A DNA stretch of 64,000 nt from Eimeria necatrix (GCF_000499385.1 NW_013651986.1:1-64000); one strand, 5' to 3'; positions 49,193 to 61,513 are shown, counted from the stretch's first letter. Numbers and translations are program-made. The notes: generated from the letters alone by a model not told the origin.

Positions 49193-51998
49193 CTGCAGCC
49201 CTACGCACTTATATTTTACATTGAAAGGACTGGCGTCATACAGCCGACATCCCACAATACCTCCATATCTTCTACTGGCTAGGCCTTACCCACGCGTCGT
49301 CAAAACCTGCTTTTGCGTAAGAACAACGGTAAGAATAAAAGTCCATCCGATGGAATGCAATACGACGCCACACCGGTTGCATCTCACGTGCGTGGTTGCT
49401 TGAATGCAGACTATATTTTTCCCCCTCAGTTCCTCTTTTCTGCATTGATCAAGGCTTAAATGCAATTCGGTTTTGTTTCTGAGGTGACAGGACACAAATG
49501 TATCCACAGTTTGTGTTAGCAGTGTAAGCACCTTGCGTGGTTGCTAAGCGTGATTGGAGCATGCTGTTCATGATTCATGTGGATGTGTTTTGCTAGTCAA
49601 GGAGGTTAATATAATACAGTATGACACTAAACCCAAATTTTCTGCCTGCCGAGAATGCTACCCAGACAGTCCGTTCGGAAACATATATTCTACAAAAGGT
49701 ATGTAGAACAGCTTCCGCTGTCGCGCTTGAGGCAGTGACCTACTAATGCTTACCCGCAAAGAGGGCCTTCTTCTAGAAGAAAGATGTCCACGCTTTGCTC
49801 TAGTTTTCCTCTCAAAGATCAGCGCATAGCTGACCTGGTTTTCTCTCCTGTGATTGCGGAGAAAGCAACTCCTCACTGCAGCTAGAGCCCCAAAACCAGT
49901 CGCAAACTGTTCGATTGCCGACGGCCATCACACTTATAACGTTGGCTTTTTGAATAGGCAACAGCTTCCGCGTGGTCACCCTACCCGGGGCCCATTCCTT
50001 CCAGCCGCAGGGATGACGGAACCCAACAGCACAAGCATGGCAAGAGCGGACGAACACAGGGAGCCGCCTCTACATTATCTTCCGTCAGTTCAGTGCATCT
50101 GCTTGTATTTTTTGGCGGGACTTTTATAATTTGTCCAAAATATGGCATTTTCGTTGAGGGGCACGTTTGAGGTAGAACTGTAGAAATAACGCAAATATTT
50201 CAAGCAGCTGTAGACGCATTTTCTACCCTGGACAAATATTAGATGTCGCCTTTACTTTGGGCAGCGCCTTCAGCCATGTACGCGTTCAACAGCAGTGAGA
50301 AACCATGTTGGCCAAAAGCCCACTCTAGTTTGCTCAAAGAGTGCTTTTGCATGTTGTTCTCAAGTAAACAGGTGGCATTGCTTACCATTTTACGCCATAT
50401 ACAACCAAGCCGATACAAGGAGTATCTACAATTTGCGCAAGCAATGTCTGTATCCCACTACGGGAAACGTGAAGAAATCACACAAAAAGATTTCTGAAAA
50501 CGCAGTAAACTCCGGGAATCGACACTTCTTCTTAGCAACAATAACGTTCGGACGTAACGAAAGTCTTTTAGTTACAGGAAGGCACGGGGAACTTGGCAAC
50601 CGCAATATGGAAAAGAATTGATTTATTTGCGTATGAGAATCGAAGACACCATGCGGGACAAAGCGCCGATCAGCACAGTGAACACGCCACTGACATACAA
50701 GTGCCCATTAGCACAGTGAATAGGCCACTCAAAATCTACATGAAGTGCAGCCCGAGCACTGGCCTCGCTGTTCTTAGATTGGATACAGCAAGGTAGGAGT
50801 AAGGTTCCAAAAGGGAGCACACCTACACCGCTGGAGCAGACAAGATGAAATACATTATTTTGAATGTTTCAAGAAGGACGTGTTTACAACACATTACTGA
50901 GTTTGAAGGGGTGAGTGACTCCAGTGGTAAGTGAGTCACGACTAATGAAGTTTCGGGAACAAACAAACCCGATATGGTAGATGTGCTGCGCGAACGAATT
51001 GCTGCCAATTCTTCTAATGCAAACTCTGTGCCCTCCCAATGCAAGCTACATACGCTTCACGAGGTCGCCCTGAAGAGAAAGATAGAAACACGTTGGATGC
51101 AAAAGCTTTCGGTGCGAAATCCTCTCGCCAAGGCATCCTGCCTTTTGAACACTGCTGTATTTCCCTTAGATTCTAACTGCGCATGCGGCTAAACCGAAAA
51201 CAAAGTTCATCCTGGCTGTGCAGAGGGTATATCGGCCCTTCAGAGTCTTCAGAGTCTTGCGTTTCAAGAATAGCCCTTTGGATTTTATTACCGGCCTGTC
51301 TCCTTCTATGAGTAGTAAAGCTGACTTGCACTAAACGGGGAAACCCTGTTCTGTGGCTTGTCAAGAAGCGTCAACAACTTCGTTAGTCCACACCTCCCTC
51401 ACCTAATGAAGCTCATCAAGGAGATGTGCTAGATACACTCAATCCCACATGTTCAAGCTTGCCCTTTTCCTCAATTGAATAATATGCTTTGCCAGAAATC
51501 CGGAGAGATCGTCTTAAGAATTGTGTGGGACTCATCTTTGCTGTTCTTTCGGAGTCGCTAATATTCACGCTACTAGAACTTCCAATAAAAAGTGAGTAAC
51601 AGCTGAGCAGCTCGCTGTGGATAGAATACAAGAAAGAAAGCTTTTTACTGAAAACAAGGCGGTAGCTGGGAAACAAAACCTCAAGGGGCCACCTTTGTCC
51701 CCTTCAGCCTCGTGCACAGCGAGCTTAAGCCAAGTAGGAAAATACCGAGTGGCAAAGGGGATAGAAAAGCATGGCAGTGCGTGCATCACAAGAAAACATG
51801 TTTCTCTCAGTTCCCTGACAGGGCATACTTTTAAAGACACCAGAAAGTCCTCACCATCCGACCTTTGCTCGTAAACGAAAAGATTGTCTTCAAAATCGTG
51901 GCAACAATTTACTGAACCTGTCTCCTTCGGTTTGGCCCCCAGCATTACGTGATAGCGCAATGCTGGAGCCCTACTGGGGTAGTTCGCAGAAAGTGTCT

Positions 51999-53118
51999 TG
52001 CAGAAGTAGGTTGGGTTTGGTTCTATGGCACGACGTAGCTCACACGTGCACTCTAGGAACTACGCTTTTTGCCTCTACATAAAATTGTGGGCACTGAACA
52101 AAGTCGGGATGCCTTCATACTGTTTTCACTGAGCTGAGCTCGCCGCGCAGCCACAACAGCAAGAATACGTTCCACGAGACTCCCCCAACAAGGTTATACC
52201 GATTTCGTAAGGTCAGCCTTGACAGCCCAAAGGGTGTGTTTGCTCTTTACTTGCACACAAAAACCGCGGCGGGCTCTCAGGTGGTTTGTGAGCGGCCTGA
52301 CCAAGCACGGGAAAATATGATACGTCTGCTTCACTGTGAAAAAGATTTGGAGAAACTACTGAGCAGATATCGTCCATCACACGTGACCACTGGTGTTGGT
52401 TGGGGTCTTGCCTGTGGCACGTCGTGCAGTTTCAGACGCCAACGGACGCCGATGACGCAGTTGAGGTCCTCATTCGCAGAATCGGCCTTTAATGCCTCTC
52501 CATTTTGCAACAATTTATAGGCAGCTGCAATTCTCACTCAAATATTGGTCCCTTCAGCTGCCTGCACACCAGACATCTCTTTGAGGGACGGCAGTGCCGC
52601 GAGACTGTCGGCAGCTGTCCGCTGCGGTCGTCGTTGCGCCTGCCGGCAGGTCCAGGGCTCCCCTGTTTGCTGCCCCTCATGAAAATAATAAGAAATACTT
52701 ATCAATTTACATGCATATTTTGAATGTTTTTTGTCATCGCGCGAATCCATAAGACAGCAGCACGTGCAGCTGCAACTCAGGACGACATTAAGGTCCCATC
52801 CCTGGCGGCGGTCACCACCGAGGCGCCATTGACTAGGACCAAAGAGGGTCATAGACTCATTAATTCCTCAGCTAAACTCTGAATGCACTTACTTTCTTGG
52901 TAAATTTTAAGAGGCCTACTAGATCGAGGATACAAAAGGGCATGAACCGGCACCGGCCGAGGCCCATGCCCGTTGAGCGGCCGACGACCACGGCTACAGT
53001 GAAGTAGCAGCAAAACAAGCCACAACAGCATCAAAAACAACGGCGACAACAGGCAGCTGACACTTAATACAGCTAAGCAAGGCATGCTTGGCTGCCTTAT
53101 TGCATTCATGTGCTCAGC
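51999..53118. other. Upstream region of the NIPA-type gene
   Basis: No supported exon. A plus-strand frame at 52236-52520 and minus-strand frames at 52538-53130 are open but not recognisable. The 5' untranslated region and promoter of the transporter gene are probably in the last few hundred bases. Confidence 0.4.
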
Positions 53119-56100
53119 ATGACAACTCATCTACAGGGCCGCTCCTCATGGGGCCCCGAGACCATCTCCCGCTGCTTCAGCAGCATCAGCAGCTTTGGTC
53201 ACAGCAACGCGAACGACAACAGCAGCAGCAGCAGCAGAGGGAGCAGCAAGCCTGAGCCGGAAGCTATCGAACTACACGAGTGGAAAACCTCGACATCAAG
53301 GAGGCCCTCTGTTTGCAGCAGCGAGACTAGCACCAAGCAGAGACAAAATGAAGCAGATAAATCTAGTGCCCCTAGAGCGAACGCATCACCTGCGTCCAGC
53401 CAGGGTGGCGTTGTCCGGTGGCTTGGGCACAAGGGCAGCACCTTTTGGGGATCCCTTTTTCTTCTGTTGCTGCTGAGCGTTTGCTCCCCATTAGCAACAG
53501 AAGCCACAGCGCCAACTTCTGAGGAGCCAATTCTGGATCAATACGTGTCAAGCCAAAATTGGGGACACACTAGGGACCCTTTTGACGGCCGGGAAGCTCC
53601 CCCACGTCGCCTGAACACCGTTGCCGCTTGGGCTGCCGAAGTCGAGTCCTCCTTGCGACTAAGCCCGCAGCTCAGCCTCTACCTCGGGGTCTTCCTCACT
53701 CTATCTGGCTCACTTCTTATGGCTGGGGGCAGCACTTTGATGAAGTTGGGCCTCAGCGTAGAAGATGCGGACGCTCTCAGCGGACAGTCCTGCGACCAGC
53801 AGTGGGTTTGGGGTTTTGCTGGTGAGGCTCCTGCTCTTTTTTCGTTTCTATGTTGCCCTTCGCTCTTGCTATTATTTTTACGCTGGGAAAGGTTGTTTTC
53901 GAGCCGCCACCACGGTGTCTGCACATCGAGTCCATGGTAGCTTTAGCAAGTAAAATCCCAACGGCAACAGCTGCAGCTGCTACGGCCCCAGCTGCATGCA
54001 CGTCGCAGTTTTATAAAAAGCTGCATGTAGCTGCCGTTGTGCATGTTTGTGCATTTAGCGTATGTGCTCGGTGCTTGCATGCACGTCGTCGCCTTGGGTT
54101 TTGCTCCCGCAAGTGTCTTGTCGCCCATGAACTCCATTGGCCTCATAGCCAACGCGGTGGCCTCAGCTGTAAGTCAGCAGACAGCTACCTAGCTTGCTGC
54201 ACAGGTACCCAGTGAGCTAGCGTGCTATCTCTCCACGGGAAAGTATACTCTATGATGGTTTTTTCGGTGCCTGCTCCCTAGCGTTATTCGTCTGTATATG
54301 ACTGCCTCAGCTTCAAGCCTTCATGAGCTATGCGTTAACAAGCATTGTCTGCACATATCTTGCCTGTTGCGCTTGTGCGTATGCCTGCAGACAGTGTTGA
54401 AGGAGCCCTTTGGATTCCAAGAGCTATTGTTCACTGGAGGGTGTGCCTTCGGTGTCTTCCTATGTGCATGCGCCTCTGTGCTGCCTCGCACGGAGTTTGT
54501 CGATTTGGGGTCAGATCTAGACAGCCGGTACGTGGGGCTGTACAGCTGGCACGACCCTTGGTATTTGGCATTCCTGGGGCTCTGCTGTGGTCTCGGATTT
54601 GGAGCTCTCGTTTACCTAAACAGCGTTGAATCCGCGCTGCTGGAAGAGAAGGAACAGCAGCTGCTCAGACAGACTGACAGAGACATCGCATTGCTCCCTC
54701 CCCGTGGTCCCTCCGAACAGTAAGCCCCTTGACGCTGCTTCCTCTCCTGTTGCTTTGACGAATCGAGTGTACTAGCGTCTGACATTCATTAGGGCTTGGT
54801 GTTCTACAGAGACTACGCGCAAAAGGACGCGGGACCCTCAACCATGCTGAGCCCCAGAAGCCAGACCAAGCAATCTCTCTACCCTCGTTTAGTCGGTATG
54901 CCTCTCCTCTGATTTTACGAAATCAGCACACCAATTAATCTCTAAACGACTGCCGACTGCTGCAGGCTTAGGCGGAAAACGAGTTACGGCAGGCATCTCG
55001 AGTTGTTCGTTGTTTTACAGGTCTATGCTATGGTTTTCTCGCTGGCCTGGTCGGATCTCAGTGTATTTTAGAAGTAAAGGAGATCGGTACTTGCGTGCGT
55101 GTAAGTCGCTTCACCGTCTCATAGACTAAAAGCCCATCTTATAACCTGCTGCATACTTTTCAATTCAAAGTGATGGCAATGGCTGCAGCTCCGAGGAACG
55201 AACTTGTTGTGTCATGCGTTTCCACTGCGCAGTATGGCCTCACCCAGAGCTCCATTTGGTTTTCCCCGCAGCCGTACTTGGTCTGCTGTTTCCTGGGCCT
55301 TTCCGTTTGGATGCAGGTATGAAAGTGCCCAGATCTCCTTAGCTAATTCGTAGATTACATATCTGTTGTGGGAATTTCTGTGGGGTAGACTGCAACCACT
55401 AAACTGCTTACCTAAGTAGCTGCAGTGTTTGCGTTTGCTTCCTGAAGATTCACTTTTTGAACTTGGGACTGGCCCGGGGAGACGCGACAACTATCGTTCC
55501 GACTTACTACGTCGTATGGACCTTCTTTGGAACTCTTGGTGGTAAGCCGTGTGCCTTACTTAGTATGCCGTTGTCAGTCTTGTAATTTTTCCGTATGCCT
55601 TGTCTATACATGCAACGTTCCGTGTTGTACTGTAGATGAGCTTTCTGGATACCATTGTTTCAGGGTTTGCAAAATTCCACGAGGTGCAGGGATTTAGTGC
55701 AAGCGCCCTCATTCTCTTTGGGCTTGGATTCGGGCTCACGGCGATGTGCATTATTCTCCTAGCAGTGGAAGAGATGAGGAACTTGTGAGCTAGACAAACA
55801 AAATTGTTCTCCCAAACTGGCCTGCCAGCAACCTTGTCGCCACCCAGGCTGTCTTGTTTCTTTCCAAAAACACGATTTATTTTGTGTGTCTCTTCAGACG
55901 CAAGTATGTTGACCAGCAGGTCCCAGGGATCGACGACGAAGAGGCAGATCTGGTACGAAAAGTCAAATGCGGCAACTCGAGTGCTGACTATTTTGCTGAT
56001 TTTTCGCATAAAAATAAGCAGTTTAATTGGGGATGTCCAGCCCCTGGTTGCCCCCTCTTGCCGAATGACTCCTGTTGCTTGATATACCAAGGAACTAAAG

Positions 56101-57072
56101 AGCAGCTGCCAAATTTTCACTGCTGTCTAGGCATTCCCTCTTGAGCGTACATTCAGGAAATTTGTTCGTGCGAGCGCTTGTTTGTTGCGTACGAATGCCC
56201 GCTTCAGGCTGCTCAAGACCTTGTGGAGCAACGGCTTTCGAAAAGGGTCACCTTCGCCATGGGAATGTTCCCAATTTCATCTTTGGGGCGAACCGCAGGG
56301 CGGCGGCGCTTCCGCCCTGTATACCAAAGGTTCAGGCGAACCCGCTCTACGGCATCCGACACTGCTTTGGGAGACGCCTACGGGGAGCTTACTCTGGGAA
56401 GCACGTCTGTTGCAGGCGCTTACACACTGCCTCCCAACCTCCATTTCCCTCGGCGTAGCGCGGATGTAAGTCGCGCGCAGCATGCCGGGTTGGTTGGGCA
56501 AGCGAGGCATGGGACAGGAGATTTGAACAAAGGACTGCCACAGTGCACGCAGCGCACACACAGGCAGTGGATCCCTCTTTCACGAGCAGCTTTTCCGCTC
56601 CTTCAATCTCAACACCAGAGAGAGCTTCAGCTCCGTGCTTAGATAGCTAAAATCGTAGTTCAGTTTTACAGAAATCCTCAAGCCATGCTTGCACTGCGTA
56701 CCCTATTGTGCACCCCGTGTTCCTTTGGGCTAGCGCATAGTTAAGTTGCTCCTTTCTTTTTGGCTCTGTGTTCTCCAGCAGGGCTATTCTCAGCAAAACC
56801 GTGGTTCCGGGGAGAGGCAGGATCCGCAGGGAATTCCCCTACGGACGCTTAACGCGACATCTAGCGGCAGCAGCGTGAAAGGTCCAGACCCGCTCAATAG
56901 AGTGTCTTGGGGGTCCTCAGGCAGCCCAAAACAAAGCTCGCTGACTTCTGAAAAACAATCTGCGGAGCCCTATGCCATGTCTAAGGCGCCGGCGCACTAT
57001 TTGATGCCCCCCTCTCTCCGGTCTTCACTTCAGTCCGATTGCAGCAGCAGCGGATTGACAGACCAGGTATAA
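53119..57072 (+). CDS. NIPA-type magnesium transporter
   Basis: Eleven exons join in phase: 53119-53821, 54059-54168, 54391-54719, 54810-54895, 55021-55100, 55233-55316, 55448-55541, 55664-55784, 55898-55952, 56208-56465 and 56779-57072, about 737 residues. The core matches the NIPA family (DMT superfamily, Mg2+ transport): LGVFLTLSGSLLMAGGSTL, ALGFAPASVLSPMNSIGLIA, TVLKEPF, CYGFLAGLVGSQCILEVKE, HFLNLGLARGDATTIVPTYYV, and a last membrane segment in exon 8. Compared with typical members of roughly 300-450 residues there is a long Ser-rich N-terminal extension with its own hydrophobic segment (FLLLLLLSVCSPLAT, about residues 112-128), and a long Arg- and Ser-rich C-terminal tail. The ATG at 53119 is the first in frame. 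Donors vary (GTGAGG, GTAAGT, GTATGC, GTACGA), a useful reference for splice sites of this genome. The start of exon 11 could be 56779 or 56782. Confidence 0.88.
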
Positions 57073-57826
57073 AAGGCTTTTTTATTGCCACGGGGTGTTT
57101 AGGAGAAAGGTGTCTCGAAAGCCAATTAGCAGCAGCACTTCATATACCACATCATCAAAAAATGCAGACGAGCAACAGTGGCAAAAACACCACAACGCGT
57201 TCACTTGCAATCTGTCTGTTAAACTTAGTACCAAGGGCATTTCAGTCGAGACTTTCTGCGCTGTGCTTGTCTGACGTTGTGCAGAAAGATCTTTACTTGG
57301 TGTGGTCTCCGCTTTCCGCCATGCAGCACCAAAAAGCAACACAGTACCAATAATGCTCAAGAAGCGCAAAAAATATAGACATGTCATAAAGAGTATTTTT
57401 GAGGTAGCTTCGGCGGCAAAATAGCCCTTCAAGAAGGGCTGCTAAGCTTCTTCGTTGCCTTTCTGCTAACTGATAAGGCCTTAAGTATTGGCTAGCTTTA
57501 GGAGTCTCTGCTGGCCACCCATGCAAGGCGACTTGTCTCTCTTCAAGCGGATTGTGGCAGCCAACCGTCCCTTTATAGAAACCCAAGAGATTTTTAAACT
57601 GTGTCCTTTGTTGCTGCTGTGTTAGCAAGCGACAGATACTGCTGGATAGAGGTGGCAGCAAACTTCCGTGAAACGAGGCCCCAAAGGCCCTCTACGCACC
57701 CTAAAACACCACTGTGTACAGCGCCAACCACCGAATGTTCCCTCGCTACGCTGCTGCATCCGATGCAGCTGCAGGAGCAGCGAAATAAATGTATAGGGGG
57801 AAACTTGCCCCTGCAAACGGCTCCCT
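57073..57826. other. Convergent intergenic region
   Basis: This lies between the stop codons of the NIPA-type gene (plus) and PEX2 (minus). It should hold both 3' untranslated regions. I see no gene. Confidence 0.55.
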
Positions 57827-60549
57827 TTAAAGGCGCCAAACAATGCGGCGGATGACCACTCCACATTTTGGGCAGTGCAACTGATGCTCTTCGTCACCGT
57901 CGAGGTACCCCCAGGAACCCGGACGATAATCCGGATGAGAGGCAACGCACCAGTAACAAAATACATGGGGGCATTTGTTACTACAGAATGGAAGCAGCGG
58001 TTCTTTGCTGCAGAACACACACTGCTGCTTTTGCTGCCGCTGTGGCGGCTTCTCTGGGATCACAGACACTGGGGTTGACGGCAATACCGGGGAGGGTGCT
58101 GCCGACGGCGGCAATTCTGCTGCTGTTGTTGCTTCCGCTATTGGACCCAAAGAGGACACTGGAGACAATGCTGGCTTCAAAACCTCATTACTTGGCTCAG
58201 GGGACATAAGCTGCGGAAAAAGCAAGTGCAGGAAAGCAAAAGGAGCACGTGTGTGGGCAACTTAACATTTGCTGTATACTACTGTTGAGAGAAAATGGCA
58301 ACTCGTAAAGAAACACACAGACTCAGCTAGTTACAGGGTGGCAATGCGCAAAGGATAGACAGTCCCACTTCACGGACAAACCAATGGACTGCGCACCGAA
58401 ACTCGGGGGCGGCAAAGTATGAATCAAGCAAGACAGGCAAGCAGAGAAGCCAACAGTGCATGGAGGGAGCAACAGTTGACTTGCTCTCGTTGTTCCTGCG
58501 TTATTTCTTCCTCTTTCATTTTTTTTACAAGGGCAGGCACAGTAGCTTGCAAAAACATGCACAACCAAGCCACACACAGCCTCTCCGCGCATGAAGCAAC
58601 TATCCGCTGTTCACGAGAACAGGATCCTGACAACTTACTGTTTGTTCCACTGCCTCTTTCTGTTGCTTTTCTTGCTGTTGCACCTGCTGCTCTTGTCGCT
58701 GTTGCTCTTCCGTTACAAGGGGATGTGGCAGCAGCCCCACGTCCTGCAAAGCCGCGGTCAACTGCTGTTTTGTGCTTCGCAGCAGGAGCAAGCACCACTG
58801 GCCGATGCCCAAAGGCGGTAGATCAGCAGCTTCAGCAGCAGCTTGTGCGTTAGGCATTTCAGGGCTTTGCTGCTGTTCCAGCAACTGCTGCTGCTGCTTG
58901 CGAAGAAGCTGCCTAAGCTGCTGCAGAGAAGTCACTGCGGCCGCGCGGGCAGGAGACAACACGTGCTGCCCAAGCATGCGCCGTAGCAGCAAGAGGTCAA
59001 TGTGGGGCACCACGAGCAGCAGCACGTGAGAGACACTGAGCCAGTAGAGCTGCTGCTGCAGCAGCTCGAAAGAGAGGGAACGCCGCAGCGAAGGATGTAT
59101 GTGCCGCATCTCCACCCCTAGCAGCCAGTCCCCCAAGCTGCGGTGTCTGCCTTTGTAAAGAAAATAAAAAAAGAAGCAAAAACGCAAAAAGGACAGCAGC
59201 AAGTCTACTAGCATGCAGCACCTGTACAGACACTCCAAAGACTGCTCCGCTGGCGTCAGGCGAGTCACCGCCGCACCAGCAGCAGCATCCAGCAACCTGG
59301 ACAGCTGCAGCTGCTGTTGCATTTCCCATTGCTGCTGCTCTGTGGCTTGCTGCTTCTGCTGCTGCTTCTTTTGCTGCAGCTGCTGCTGTTGCATGCGCTG
59401 CCGACGGAGTGCCTGAGCAACGTTGAAACGCCGGATCCTTTGTTCTATTGCTGCTTGCTGCTGCTGCCTCTTGCGGTGCAGCAGCTGCCGCACTAGCTGA
59501 TACAGATATGGCAGCAGCACGTGCAGCAGCAGCAACCCCAACTTGTGTCCCCACGGCAGGGGCTGCTGTTGCAGCAACGAATGCTGCTGCTTCATCATCA
59601 TATGTAGCAGGACGCGCTGCTGTTGCTGCACCGCAGCGGGAGCAACTGTAGGGTCTTGCTGCATCTCCTGCAGCCGCTGCTGCTGCCGTTGCAGTTCCTG
59701 CTGCTGCAGCTGTTCACCCCCGTAGTACTTGACATTTTGCAGCAAATCCCCCGGAGTTGGCCTGTCTCTCGCCGTAGACACACTCCAAAGGAAAATGTTA
59801 AGAAGCAGCTTGAGCTCCTGCTGCCACTGCTGCAGTCGCGGCATGGCAGCCCGCGTACACTGCAGCAGAAGGTCCTGCAGCAGCAAAACAATTTCGTTAT
59901 CAACTCTGAGTGCATCCAGCTGATTGACTCTCTGGGCGGGCATTGTTGGAGAGGCTTCTTGGGGAGCCCTTTCAACTCCCCGAGGCAGCAGCCTGCGGCC
60001 CACAGCAGCTGCCGCTTCAGCTAAAGTTGTGTGCCCAGCTGCTGCTACTGCTGCTGCGCCAGCAGCAGCAGCAGCAGCAGCTGTAAAGGCCCCACGTTGC
60101 CTCGCAACAGGCAGATGGCCGCCGGATGAGCCCTCGGTATTCCCTGAGTCCCCGCTTGAGTCTGTCTCTGTTGCTCCCCCACTAGAACTGCCCAAGGGGG
60201 CCCCATGGGGGGCCCCAACAGGGCCAGAGAGGGCCCCCTGGTGCATGTCAGCGGCTGTCTTCCTTCTTCGTGCTACGTTCTTGAGAAAGAGAAATTCCTT
60301 GGGCTGCCGCAGACGGCCAAATGGCCTCAATAGCTCGCCTCTCCACAGAGGACTCACCACGAGACGGGGCAAGGGAGCGCTCGGGAGGCTTCTTAATGTA
60401 TCCTCTTCACGTGGGCTACACAAAAGACCATTTCTGGGGGCCCCTGGGGGTGCCGCGGCCTCTCGTGGGGGAACAGACTCGGGAGATGGGGCCCTCATAA
60501 GCCCGCTGGAGGGGCCCCCTGAAGAAGCGAAAGAAGTTGGACTTGACAT
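57827..60549 (-). CDS. PEX2: Peroxin-2, peroxisomal RING-type E3 ubiquitin ligase
   Basis: Two exons on the minus strand, 60549-58639 and 58210-57827, join at phase 0 (donor GTAAGT, acceptor CCGCAG), giving about 764 residues. The N-terminal quarter is low-complexity. A Pex2/Pex12-type N-terminal domain starts near residue 205 with QLDALRVDNEI and includes TPGDLLQNVKY. Hydrophobic segments follow at about 335-355, 455-480 and 518-540, broken by poly-Gln insertions. Exon 2 ends with a C3HC4 RING finger: CVFC, then CPHVFCYWC and finally CPKC, close to the C-terminus as in PEX2. With PEX10 and PEX12, PEX2 forms the peroxisomal membrane ligase that ubiquitinates the import receptor PEX5 for recycling. 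The human protein has about 305 residues, so half of this one is insertion. PEX10 or PEX12 is the alternative; CPHVFCYWC near the C-terminus favours PEX2. The gene implies peroxisomes, as proposed for coccidia but not Plasmodium. Confidence 0.83.
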
Positions 60550-60772
60550 TGGGAGCACTAACAACAAGACCTCGACAAGTGTACAGACACTGCGTTAGGG
60601 GCCAGCTGCCACTAAGACCCCAAAAAATTCAATGGGTGGAAGACCCAAGTTGGGCTGGGGTGGGACGGCCCCTTTTTTTCTCTCCAGTCTGTTCACGTTT
60701 CTGAGGGGAAAAGCTCGCGGTGCTGCTGGTTACGCTGTGGAGTCTGCTCCTCGTGCTGCTGCATCGTCACCT

Positions 60773-60804
<32 letters not shown>

Positions 60805-61513
60805 AAAACCGGCTCTTCTTCTGCAGTCGGCGCCGCACTGAGACCAGCAGAAAACCCTATAATGAAGGTGTGAAAGGCAGCTTCTGTCTATTTCGGCCTC
60901 TTAAAGAAGGGGCGTTTGCCTTCCGTGGAGGCCCTCCTCAGAGCTGACGGAGAGTGGCTACTTAGAAAAGCTCCGTACCGTTTTTGTCAATAACTATTTT
61001 GCCAAGTATTTCACTGCCTGTACATGCAAATTTCACAAAAGGGAACAGCTGCGCTTTAAACAGGATGTCAACACATCAGGGGCCCCTGCGACTCATGCCA
61101 GCGATCGAGACAGGGGGCCCCAGAAGGCCACTGCGCCCGTTTTCAACTGCTCTTAGCCAACATAAATAGCAGAACAATTTCAAATCAATTATTCATTATA
61201 ACATTGGGCAACTCCGCCTCTACGCATGAAGACAGCATGGCGAACGGTCGTGATGCCGCTTCCGTTGCTGCAGAAAGAACAAGTGTGGTTAGCTTGTTGT
61301 CTCAGTTCTACTGAAGATTCGAAGCTTTTTGGAAACACCATGGCAGCCCAGGGCCATTCACACTATGAGCTGTAGTCGCACCTGCTGCTGCACTTGCAGA
61401 GCCAGCAGCTCAAGTTGCAGCACATTCGCACCAGCAGCAGCACCAGCAGCAGCGAACATTGAGGCAGCAGCAAAAGGCATGCCCCTGCACTCCCGAACAA
61501 TGACTGCAGGGAA
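60550..61513. other. Divergent region between PEX2 and RuvX-type gene
   Basis: It presumably contains both promoters. A plus-strand frame at 60632-60841 encodes a hydrophobic, Arg/Ala-containing leader-like sequence (PFFLSSLFTFLRGKARGA) before a poly-Leu run. It could be a 5' exon with a targeting signal for the downstream nuclease, but no junction is proven. A (CTG)n run lies at about 60773-60804. Confidence 0.4.

Larger units (their letters stand above)
17921..51998 (+). other. Array of about 60 YAG-NNN-GTRNGN sites (candidate 3-nt microexons)
   Basis: Through this otherwise gene-less stretch the plus strand repeatedly shows a 3' splice-like site, three bases, and a 5' splice-like site. 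Clear cases, by triplet start, are 21722 (AAA), 29042 (CAA), 30388 (GCT), 33930 (CAA), 34874 (GCC), 35668 (CCA), 38727 (GCC), 42335 (CAA), 43069 (GCT), 46620 (GTT), 47035 (AGA), 47921 (AAA) and 48500 (AAA). Many are preceded by pyrimidine-rich tracts. The donors (GTACGT, GTGCGT, GTATGT, GTAAGT, GTGAGT) are of the kinds used by real introns in this window. I found 61 by eye, densest between 28 and 48.5 kb; eight of them have AAG rather than YAG. None of the 61 triplets is TAA, TAG or TGA. The pattern is seen; splicing is inference. No normal-sized exon, tRNA or transposon was supported here. Confidence 0.55.

Noticed and set aside
55560..56120. Minus-strand open frame of 186 codons
   Set aside because: Antisense to exons 8 and 9 of the NIPA-type gene, whose exons and phases are well supported on the plus strand.
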